DNA from: Ruminiclostridium sp.
GTDB lineage: Bacteria > Bacillota > Clostridia > Oscillospirales > Ruminococcaceae
Assembly (NCBI GenBank): GCA_017635095.1
Contig: JAGBMA010000144.1
Location: forward strand, 1-36,072
Length of the DNA stretch: 36,072 nt
Direction: 5' to 3'
Part shown: positions 1-6,497 of the stretch, one piece after another
Numbering within the stretch: the stretch's first letter is position 1
Layout: every line of letters begins with the position of its first letter
The notes under the pieces: model-generated
Told to the model about the DNA's origin: nothing
The model's input: the letters and a program-made list of their open reading frames with translations, nothing else
The model's database searches: none
Made by a program: the position numbers and the translations under genes

Positions 1-2
1 AA

Positions 3-142
3 TTTGAGAGAAAAAGAGCTAGCCACGCCGTCTACTGCGTCAAACCTCCTAACCGGGCGCCAGCCCGGCTTCGTCGGCTTTCCTTGTATCCGACGCAGCT
101 ATCTCATTTTCTCTTTTCAAAGCGGTTTTTAGAGGTACCCTA
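3..142 (+). repeat. 140-bp structured terminal repeat, left copy
   Basis: This stretch recurs in inverted orientation at the right end of the window (35933-36072) with one mismatch (position 22, G against T). It folds on itself. The outer arm 3-18 pairs with 103-121 (10 of 11 matches plus a TTTGA/TCAAA end), CTGCGTC at 35-41 pairs with GACGCAG at 92-98, and CCGGGC-GCCA-GCCCGG at 53-68 is a perfect hairpin. An alternative stem pairs 72-77 with 90-95. A tail containing GGTTTTT and GGTACCC joins it to unique DNA at a TA. It carries no gene. It could be a MITE-like element or a repeated structured RNA; the sequence alone does not decide. Confidence 0.9.
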
Positions 143-171
143 TTGACGTATCGCGGTATTTGTGATATAAT
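143..171 (+). promoter_or_regulatory. Promoter of thrH
   Basis: TTGACG at 143-148 and TATAAT at 166-171 are separated by exactly 17 bases, with TGTGA just before the -10 box. The -35 box begins at the very edge of the terminal repeat. Transcription would start about 40 bases before the thrH start codon. Confidence 0.85.
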
Positions 172-218
172 ATCAAAGTCAAAAAATCACAGACAAAAGA
201 AAGTTGAGGACATAAATT

Positions 219-818
219 ATGAATATTGTTTGCTTGGATATGGAAGGCGTGCTCGTTCCCGAAATCTGGATAGCATTCTCCGAGGCTTCCGGTATCCCGG
301 AGCTTCGCAGAACGACCCGCGATGAGCCCGACTACAACAAGCTCATGAATTTCCGACTCGGTATCCTTAAAGAGCATAAGCTCGGTCTGAAAGAAATTCA
401 GGCAACTATTGCAAAGATCGACCCGCTTCCCGGCGCAAAAGAGTTCCTCGACGAGCTCCGTTCGATCACCCAGGTGCTTATACTCAGCGATACGTTTGAA
501 CAGTTCGCTATGCCGCTTATGAAAAAGCTCGGCTACCCCACTATTTTCTGCAACACCCTTGAAGTTGCTCCCGACGGCGAGATCACAGGATTCAAAATGC
601 GCTGTGAGAAATCAAAACTCACAACCGTTAAGGCGCTCCAGTCCATAGGCTACGATACGATCGCCAGCGGCGACAGCTTCAATGATCTCGGTATGATACA
701 GGCAAGCAAGGCAGGTTTCCTCTTCAAGAGCACCGACAAGATCAAGGCAGACTATCCCGATATCCCCGCGTTTGAGGAATTCGGCGACCTGCTCGATGCA
801 ATAAAGAAAGCGCTTTGA
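219..818 (+). CDS. thrH: Phosphoserine phosphatase / homoserine phosphotransferase ThrH
   Basis: This 199-residue cytoplasmic HAD-family enzyme is close in length and sequence to Pseudomonas ThrH, which dephosphorylates phosphoserine and can transfer the phosphate to homoserine. The HAD motifs are visible: motif I with nucleophile D7 in CLDMEGVLVP, motif II with S90-D91-T92, a conserved lysine near 131-133, and motif IV GDSFND at 151-156. E9 sits where most HAD phosphatases have the second aspartate, as in ThrH itself. GAGG at 206-209 supports the ATG start. The gene stands alone between its own promoter and a strong hairpin terminator, so it is probably monocistronic. It would serve serine or threonine metabolism. 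Whether phosphatase or transferase activity dominates cannot be read from the sequence. Confidence 0.9.
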   Translation: MNIVCLDMEGVLVPEIWIAFSEASGIPELRRTTRDEPDYNKLMNFRLGILKEHKLGLKEIQATIAKIDPLPGAKEFLDELRSITQVLILSDTFEQFAMPLMKKLGYPTIFCNTLEVAPDGEITGFKMRCEKSKLTTVKALQSIGYDTIASGDSFNDLGMIQASKAGFLFKSTDKIKADYPDIPAFEEFGDLLDAIKKAL

Positions 819-823
819 AAGTA

Positions 824-855
824 AAGGCGGGCTGTATTCAGCCCGCCTTGGTTTT
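824..855. terminator. Bidirectional rho-independent terminator
   Basis: A perfect 11-bp stem (824-834 with 839-849) closes a TATT loop and is followed by GGTTTT. It lies between thrH and the convergent minus-strand gene, whose stop codon falls inside the hairpin, and TTTACTTTC follows it on the minus strand, so it can stop both transcripts. Confidence 0.85.
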
Positions 856-1041
856 ATCATATACCAGACCGTATTTCGCGTAGAACGCTTTTATGTCACG
901 CTCTGTCCGCACAAGCTCGGAGCAGTGAAGCTTCCTGTCATGCTTGTCATAAAATCCGATAGTTTTCTCGCCGGTGCAGGTCGATGATTCAAGCCGTATA
1001 TCATCTTTCGAGTAGCCGTCGGGGATAGGTGTTGTTTTCAT
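838..1041 (-). CDS. Small protein of unknown function (67 aa)
   Basis: I do not recognise a family. The 67-residue product is polar and charged with no membrane segment or signal peptide, so it should be cytoplasmic. It has two cysteines (one in STCTGEK, one in LHCSEL). It is the third gene of a minus-strand operon. Its ATG overlaps the stop of the cysteine-peptidase gene by four bases (ATGA at 1041-1038), which implies translational coupling. Its own stop lies in the shared terminator hairpin. The tight coupling supports a real gene; the function is open. Confidence 0.65.
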   Translation of the reverse strand: MKTTPIPDGYSKDDIRLESSTCTGEKTIGFYDKHDRKLHCSELVRTERDIKAFYAKYGLVYDKTKAG

Positions 1042-1397
1042 AGCTTTACCTCCCAGTAGTATTTTCTTCTGCAGTCGGGAAAATCGTCAAGTACGCCGTG
1101 CTCCGGATCGTAAAATGTACCGTATGCGTAAAGTGACCAGTGCCAGCATCTCGGCGTCTCAAGGCTGAGAACGCACAGCGGCGGAAGATCGTCCCTGCAG
1201 GAAGCTTCACGGCGGGGATCCTGCATTATGTACCCGCGGCGCGCAAGATAGCTCTTCATCTCGGAAAGGCGGGTTTCACGGTCGTTGCCTAGTTCCCGGC
1301 ATACGTCGCCCACATCTGTGCCGGTTATCATGGCAAGTACAGCCTGACCGCACTGCAGGTCGTTGGGTTCATGCACAAAAATTATTTCTCTCTTCAT
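1038..1397 (-). CDS. C39-like papain-fold cysteine peptidase
   Basis: This 119-residue protein has the order of catalytic residues expected for the C39/papain-like fold. The cysteine is C16 in DLQCGQAVLAM, the histidine is H86 in CWHWSLY, and the aspartate is D97 in the YDP motif that follows. No signal peptide or membrane segment is present, and there is no ABC transporter domain, so it is not a bacteriocin-exporter peptidase. It is stand-alone and presumably cytoplasmic. It overlaps both neighbours by four bases, downstream of a YgjP-type metallopeptidase and upstream of a small unknown gene. The substrate is unknown. The call rests on motif order and spacing; a non-catalytic papain-like protein is possible. 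Confidence 0.65.
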   Translation of the reverse strand: MKREIIFVHEPNDLQCGQAVLAMITGTDVGDVCRELGNDRETRLSEMKSYLARRGYIMQDPRREASCRDDLPPLCVLSLETPRCWHWSLYAYGTFYDPEHGVLDDFPDCRRKYYWEVKL

Positions 1398-1972
1398 TCT
1401 CCGGTCATTCTCCTTATGAGCAGTCTCCCGTTTTCTTTAAGCCACCTGTCACAGCGGTCATAGTCGGGAAAGACCTTGTAAACATCGGCGTAGAACGCCT
1501 TTGAGTGGTCGTGGTGCAGTATATGGCACAACTCATGCACAACTACGCTGTCGAGCACTTCCGGCGGCGTCATCACCAGCAGGCAGTTGAAGTTCAGGTT
1601 CCCGCCGGTGGTACAGCTCCCCCAGCGTGTTTTCTGATTACGGATAGTGATGCGGTTGTACGTTACTCCCATAAGTTCAGCAAAGTAGGCTGTGCGGCTG
1701 GGAATTATTTCGGAAGCGAGTTCCGCCATTTTTCTGATCTCTGCTGCCGTGAAAGGGCGGGACTCCGCAAGCCGGGTGTTCTCTTCGAGCCGTTTGCGGA
1801 CGTGTTTTTCTATGACCGCGCTTTTTTCCGTGAGAAAACGGACGATCTCTGTATTTGCAAGCCTCATGGGTGCGCGTACAACGACCCGTCCGTCCGCGGC
1901 TATTTCTGCCGACATGGTCTTACGGTGGCTGCGGATCACTTCTATTTCGGCAGAAATGCCGTCAATATGCAT
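1394..1972 (-). CDS. YgjP/DUF45-family zinc metallopeptidase
   Basis: This is a 192-residue member of the YgjP (DUF45, M48-related) metal-dependent hydrolase family. The zinc motif is H146-E147-L-C-H150 with a third ligand probably at H156 (in HSKAF). It follows the family signature KTRWGSC at 114-120 and the NLNFN strand. The N-terminal half has the usual beta-rich recognition region. No export signal is seen. It is the first gene of a three-gene minus operon and overlaps the C39-like gene by four bases. The next gene upstream is the divergent acylphosphatase, only 31 bases away, so the promoters of the two must be interleaved or lie within coding DNA. YgjP proteins have been found beside restriction and repair loci, but the physiological role remains unclear. 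Confidence 0.85.
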   Translation of the reverse strand: MHIDGISAEIEVIRSHRKTMSAEIAADGRVVVRAPMRLANTEIVRFLTEKSAVIEKHVRKRLEENTRLAESRPFTAAEIRKMAELASEIIPSRTAYFAELMGVTYNRITIRNQKTRWGSCTTGGNLNFNCLLVMTPPEVLDSVVVHELCHILHHDHSKAFYADVYKVFPDYDRCDRWLKENGRLLIRRMTGE

Positions 1973-2003
1973 TGTAACAACTTCTTTCGGTCAGGGGATA
2001 AAT

Positions 2004-2291
2004 ATGGACAACGAATATAAAACCAAAGTGGTGCGAAAACATATCATATTCTATGGCAGCGTTCAGGGTGTTGGATTCCGCTGGAGAGCGGAACACGCCG
2101 CTGAGAGCTATGGGGTGAGCGGCTGGGTGCGCAATCTGTATGACGGAAGCGTGGAAATGGAGGCCGAGGGCACCGAACAGAGCATCGACAATATGATACT
2201 TGCCATAGAACGGGGATCTTACATCAGGATAGATGACATGAAGGTCAGGAACATACCGCCGGAGGGAAGCCGGTATTTCGGGATAAAATAG
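2004..2291 (+). CDS. acyP: Acylphosphatase
   Basis: This 95-residue protein has the full acylphosphatase signature. GSVQGVGFRWRAE supplies the phosphate-binding loop and catalytic R26; GWVRNLYDGSVEMEAEG supplies catalytic N44. The length is typical. The enzyme hydrolyses acyl phosphates such as carbamoyl or acetyl phosphate in the cytoplasm. The ATG at 2004 is preceded by AGGGGA at 1993-1998. Longer in-frame readings upstream run antisense to the YgjP gene and are not supported. It ends two bases before the convergent potassium channel gene. Confidence 0.92.
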   Translation: MDNEYKTKVVRKHIIFYGSVQGVGFRWRAEHAAESYGVSGWVRNLYDGSVEMEAEGTEQSIDNMILAIERGSYIRIDDMKVRNIPPEGSRYFGIK

Positions 2292-2293
2292 GC

Positions 2294-3277
2294 TCAGCGC
2301 TTGTTCTTGCCGCCTTTTTTTTCTTTGGCTTTGATGAGTTTTTCGGTGTTTACTATAAGAATGTCGTTTTCGGCTGTGACGATATGTTCGTTGGGGATGA
2401 TCGTAAGTTCCCCGCGTATCATCATATACACCTTGACTCCGTATTTTGCGTTTATCTCGTCTATGTGCAGCCCCACAAGCCCGCTGGTCTTATCACAGAG
2501 TATCTCGCCGACCTCTTTTATATCATGGAAACGGGTGTCGGAATACTCGTTCTTGCTGTATTTTTCAACAAATCCCGCGCTTATGATACCGGTAGGGACT
2601 GCAACAACGCATACGCCGAGGAACGCGATCATGATCGCAATGATCTTGCCCACAACCGTTATGGGGTAAATATCGCCGTAACCCACTGTAAGTACGGTAG
2701 AAACGCTCCACCATATGCCGGAGAAAGCATCACGGAAAGACTCGGGCTGGGCATCATGCTCCGCGCCGTACATGGCGAGGGAAGCCGCGAGCATAAGAAT
2801 GATTATCAGGAACAGCGAAGAAAAAAGCTGTTTTCTTTTTTCTATGAGGACTTCTTTTATAAGGTTGAACGAGTCGTACTGGGAATTTATCCTGAAAAGG
2901 TGGAATATACGCACGATACGGAGCATTCTGAACACCACAAATCCGTCCAGGAAGAAGAAGGGAAGTATGGTCAGCAGATCTATGATGCCTTCAACGGAGA
3001 AAATGAATTTCAATGCCGACCGCATTTTGCTTTTGCGGGGATAAAGAAGATCGGAAGTCCATATGCGAAGAAGGTATTCTATGCAGAAAATAATTATCGT
3101 CACATATTCCGTGGCTTTCAGGAAGAAAAGTATCGGTGAAAGTTCCGGGAACGTTTCGAGGAACATCACGAGGATATTTATTATAACGACAGCGGATATG
3201 AAGATATCAAATATACGGCTCGGTATGTCCTCTTTGTTGCCGATCTGGATTATGTCAAAAACGCGTTTCTTGCTCAT
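2294..3277 (-). CDS. Voltage-gated-type potassium channel with TrkA-C domain
   Basis: This 327-residue integral membrane protein has six predicted segments. S1-S3 fall within residues 25-110, an S4-like helix at about 116-130 carries arginines R117, R120, R123 and R129, and a pore loop with selectivity filter TVGYGD (197-202) sits between S5 and S6. A soluble C-terminal region (about 250-315) resembles TrkA-C/RCK ligand-binding domains, so gating may respond to both voltage and a cytoplasmic ligand. The ATG at 3277 is chosen because GGAGGAG lies immediately upstream. An in-frame TTG at 3295 lacks such a site. It is monocistronic with its own promoter and convergent with acylphosphatase. Confidence 0.9.
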   Translation of the reverse strand: MSKKRVFDIIQIGNKEDIPSRIFDIFISAVVIINILVMFLETFPELSPILFFLKATEYVTIIIFCIEYLLRIWTSDLLYPRKSKMRSALKFIFSVEGIIDLLTILPFFFLDGFVVFRMLRIVRIFHLFRINSQYDSFNLIKEVLIEKRKQLFSSLFLIIILMLAASLAMYGAEHDAQPESFRDAFSGIWWSVSTVLTVGYGDIYPITVVGKIIAIMIAFLGVCVVAVPTGIISAGFVEKYSKNEYSDTRFHDIKEVGEILCDKTSGLVGLHIDEINAKYGVKVYMMIRGELTIIPNEHIVTAENDILIVNTEKLIKAKEKKGGKNKR

Positions 3278-3334
3278 ACTCTCCTCCGTGCGCAACGTAC
3301 TTCATGGGGTTATGCAATATATCCCGGTCGATAT

Positions 3335-3363
3335 ATTATATCACAAAAGCAGAAAATAGTCAA
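3335..3363 (-). promoter_or_regulatory. Promoter of the potassium channel gene
   Basis: On the minus strand, TTGACT (3363-3358) and TATAAT (3340-3335) are 17 bases apart, with TGTGA directly before the -10 box. It is back-to-back with the promoter at 3382-3410. Confidence 0.85.
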
Positions 3364-3381
3364 ATATCCGGCAAAAAACTG

Positions 3382-3410
3382 TTGATAATTTATGCATTTT
3401 GTGATATAAT
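3382..3410 (+). promoter_or_regulatory. Promoter of the c-di-GMP/redox operon
   Basis: TTGATA (3382-3387) and TATAAT (3405-3410) are 17 bases apart, with TGTGA before the -10 box, nearly the same core as the divergent and thrH promoters. The expected transcript start is about 35 bases before the first start codon. Confidence 0.85.
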
Positions 3411-3451
3411 TAATGGGTGTGAGAATTTTTTGTTCTCAGGAGGACTCACTG

Positions 3452-5329
3452 ATGATCGACGGATATAAAATCGCTGCAGTATGCACTTCGCGCATTCACG
3501 AAGAGTATGTGAACAGTTACATAAATGAATTGAACAGCGTGCTCACAGAACATGGGTGGCGCGTATTGGTATATAGTGTCAATTCCGATCTCTATCACAA
3601 GACACGCTCGGATACAGGTGAAGCTGCGGTATTTGATCTTATAGATCCCGGCCGCACGGACGCGCTTATACTGTTCTGGGATAATCTGCTTGATGAGAGC
3701 GTAAGGGAAAAGCTCGTCGAAACTGCACGAAAAAATGATATTCCCGCCGTTGTTCTTAATCACGGGGTGATAGACGGCTGTATCAATATGATGTTCGACT
3801 ACGAAAACGGATTCAGGGACATGGTAAGGCACGTTTTTGAACATCACCGGATCAACAGGATCCACATGATCGCGGGCTCCCGAGGTGTTGAGACGTCCGA
3901 GGTAAGGATAGCTGTCGTGAAGGAGCTTGCGGAAGAGTTCGGAGTAAGCTTCGGTGATGATAATATAAGTTACGGGGATTACTGGTCCCGGCCTACGGTC
4001 GAAGCCTGTGAGGCGCTTATCGCGAAAGGTGACCTGCCCGAAGCGATCATCTGTGCGAACGATACCATGGCTATAGCGGCATCAGGCGTGTTCAGAAATC
4101 ATGGAATAAAAGTACCGGACGATATAATCATAACAGGATTTGACGGTATCAATGAGACAAAATACACTTCCCCGAAGATAAGCACGGTGAAATGCGATTT
4201 CGGTGAACTTGGAAAAGCAAGCGCCGAGGTGCTCCTGAGCGGGGATACTTCACCGAGAAGCATTTATATAATGCCGGATCTTCTTCCGTCGGAGTCCTGC
4301 GGCTGCAGCCCCGCGTACGCGGTAGATGTGTCCGAAGTGCTCACATCATACTGGAATATGTTTGAGCGCTACAGGAACGATGAGAGAAAGCTCAACATAA
4401 TGTCTTCCAAAGTACAGAGCTGCACAGACCTTGACGAGGTGGAAAAGATACTTAATGACAGGGTGTTCTATGAGATGGTCTGTGTACTGAAAAAGGAATG
4501 CACGGATCCTTCCTGTGATCCGCTGACGGTGAATACCGACACGACTTTCGGCAGGGACATGGTGGTGCTTTTCGACACCGACAGATCTTACATCGGAAAA
4601 GACCGTAGGTTCGATATCTCTCAGATATTGCCGAGACTTGGCGAGCTTTTTGAGAGGAAGATCCCGCTTATTTTTACTGCAGTCCATTATTCCGACATTG
4701 CACTGGGGTATATCTGCTACTTTTTCAGTGCTCCCAACCAGGAAGAATACAATAAAATAGCTCAGACCAGCGGGTATATCAATTCGGCAGTGAGCGGCTA
4801 CCGGAATATGCGCTATCAGCACAGGCTCAGGGAATGGATCGAGGAAGTCTATAAGTATGACGAGCTTACCGGTCTTTATACGCGAAAAAGCTTCTGCAAG
4901 GAGTATGAGCGTATGCTGGAAGAAGAAGGCTGCACGGAAATGACGCTTGTGCTGTGTGACCTTGACGGGCTCAAATACATCAATGACAATTTCGGCCACT
5001 CGGAAGGCGATATGGCGATACGCGTTGTTGCGAAAGCGCTGGAACTTGCTTGTCCGGGCGGTATCTGTTCCAAGCACGGCGGAGATGAGCTCCTCGCGGC
5101 AGTGCCGAGAATCGTGGATACCGATAAAGTAAAGCATGATATCGAGACTTTCATAAATGATTACAACGAAGCTTCCTGCAAGCCCTATAAGGTTTCGTCG
5201 AGCATAGGCATATGCACCGTATCGGGCGGGGATATGAGCTTTTCGAAGCTGTTTGCGGAAGCAGATGATCTTATGTACACGGATAAGGTCAAGAAGAAAA
5301 ACAACCGTGCACGGTTTCCGGTAAACTGA
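3452..5329 (+). CDS. LacI-type ligand-binding domain fused to GGDEF diguanylate cyclase
   Basis: This 625-residue protein starts at the ATG behind AGGAGG (3438-3443). Residues 1 to about 290 resemble the sugar-binding domain of LacI/GalR regulators (for example PDDIIITGFDGINET). There is no helix-turn-helix, signal peptide or membrane segment, so it should sense a cytoplasmic ligand rather than bind DNA. A middle region of about 300-465 has no family I can name. The C-terminal GGDEF domain begins near YKYDELTGLYTRK. Its active-site motif is GGDEL (543-547), a tolerated variant. No RxxD inhibitory site precedes it, so product inhibition may be absent. It probably makes c-di-GMP under ligand control. 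It heads an operon with FIST and a hydrogenase-like EAL protein. Confidence 0.85.
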   Translation: MIDGYKIAAVCTSRIHEEYVNSYINELNSVLTEHGWRVLVYSVNSDLYHKTRSDTGEAAVFDLIDPGRTDALILFWDNLLDESVREKLVETARKNDIPAVVLNHGVIDGCINMMFDYENGFRDMVRHVFEHHRINRIHMIAGSRGVETSEVRIAVVKELAEEFGVSFGDDNISYGDYWSRPTVEACEALIAKGDLPEAIICANDTMAIAASGVFRNHGIKVPDDIIITGFDGINETKYTSPKISTVKCDFGELGKASAEVLLSGDTSPRSIYIMPDLLPSESCGCSPAYAVDVSEVLTSYWNMFERYRNDERKLNIMSSKVQSCTDLDEVEKILNDRVFYEMVCVLKKECTDPSCDPLTVNTDTTFGRDMVVLFDTDRSYIGKDRRFDISQILPRLGELFERKIPLIFTAVHYSDIALGYICYFFSAPNQEEYNKIAQTSGYINSAVSGYRNMRYQHRLREWIEEVYKYDELTGLYTRKSFCKEYERMLEEEGCTEMTLVLCDLDGLKYINDNFGHSEGDMAIRVVAKALELACPGGICSKHGGDELLAAVPRIVDTDKVKHDIETFINDYNEASCKPYKVSSSIGICTVSGGDMSFSKLFAEADDLMYTDKVKKKNNRARFPVN

Positions 5330-5342
5330 CGGAGGAGCGGAG

Positions 5343-6479
5343 ATGGAACGTTGTATAGCTGCATTCAGCAGCCGCAGCACTCAGATAGGACAGACGTATT
5401 CGTTTGACGATGTATATGAACGTATTTACGAAAGCGGAGAAAAGCCTGTACTCATTATATTTGCGTCGGATTATGATAATTTCATGCTTTATTCCGGACT
5501 TTTCGGCGATAGATTTCCGGATACTACCGTTATAGGCATGAGCTCGTTCACGAGTTCTTCCTCCGAGGGTGGTTCGTCATCGGGGCTTGCGGCGGTCGCG
5601 GTCTTCAGCGGCATAGAATGCGCCGGCGGAGTTCTTAACGATGCCTCAAGATGTCCTCTTCTGCATAAAAAAGAAGCGGAACGTGCAATATCGACTCTCG
5701 GGATAAATAAGAAAGATGCGGGAAAGGTGTGCTGTCTTGAGTTCACGCCAGCCTTCGGAAAGCGGGAGGAGCTTGTGCTCGACGCATTCCGCGAAGCTTC
5801 CGGAGATCTTGATATCCCCGTTTTCGGCAGCACTGCGGGAGTACGCCGCGGCACAAAGCGTTCGCTTGTTTCCCTGAACGGGAAAGTGTATGATGACGCG
5901 TGCGTTTTTGTTTACATACGCAATCTTTGCGGAAGGATAGCTCTTCTCCGCGAGAACACATACAAGCATACCGATAATTTTTTCATGATAACCAATGTGG
6001 ACAGCGAGCGCCGTATTGTCCACGAGTTCAACGGCAGACCTGCAGGAACGTATATCGCCGCGCTTCTCGGAGTGGAACCGGATGTCCTTAACAGAGATAT
6101 CATGCTCCACCCGATAGGTCGGATATACGGGGAGAATATATATATCACAGATGGGGAAAGTGTTGACAAAAACGGGTCGGTAAGCTGTTTTTCCTATCTG
6201 TACAATTATTCCCGCGCGGTGCTTCTTGAACCCGATGATGCGAATGTATCATCAAAGCGTCTTATGGAAAAGATAGACCGTCTCGGATTTGCTCCGTCGT
6301 TCTCTGTTGCAATAAACTGTGCATATGACTTCGATATATTTGAGGATAAGGGATTTACCGAAGATTTTATAAAGCGGATCGGGGAAGATGCCGGTACATT
6401 TGTCGGAATGTCCGGGTGCGGCGAACAGGCTGACGGGCTGCATCTCAACAAGACGATGCTGTTTGCCGCATTTGAATGA
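5343..6479 (+). CDS. FIST N- and C-domain sensor protein
   Basis: This 378-residue protein matches FIST (F-box and intracellular signal transduction) proteins. An N-terminal FIST_N-like half covers about 30-210, including the stretch with PVFGSTAGVRRG. A C-terminal FIST_C half covers about 225-365 and ends in a motif like TFVGMSGCGEQ. There is no output domain, signal peptide or membrane helix, so it is a stand-alone cytoplasmic sensor module, probably for a small ligand. GGAGGAG precedes the ATG, 13 bases after the GGDEF gene, and the hydrogenase-like gene follows after 18 bases. FIST proteins often accompany signalling output genes, which fits this operon. The ligand is unknown. Confidence 0.82.
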   Translation: MERCIAAFSSRSTQIGQTYSFDDVYERIYESGEKPVLIIFASDYDNFMLYSGLFGDRFPDTTVIGMSSFTSSSSEGGSSSGLAAVAVFSGIECAGGVLNDASRCPLLHKKEAERAISTLGINKKDAGKVCCLEFTPAFGKREELVLDAFREASGDLDIPVFGSTAGVRRGTKRSLVSLNGKVYDDACVFVYIRNLCGRIALLRENTYKHTDNFFMITNVDSERRIVHEFNGRPAGTYIAALLGVEPDVLNRDIMLHPIGRIYGENIYITDGESVDKNGSVSCFSYLYNYSRAVLLEPDDANVSSKRLMEKIDRLGFAPSFSVAINCAYDFDIFEDKGFTEDFIKRIGEDAGTFVGMSGCGEQADGLHLNKTMLFAAFE

Positions 6480-6497
6480 CGATCTTTGGAGGAAGCT

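Noticed and set aside
3452-4330. LacI-family transcription factor
   Set aside because: The ligand-binding half is present but no helix-turn-helix precedes it; the protein begins directly with the binding domain and ends in GGDEF.
4346-5380. Minus-strand open frame of about 340 codons opposite the GGDEF protein
   Set aside because: It is antisense to a recognisable GGDEF domain and has no ribosome binding site or family match.
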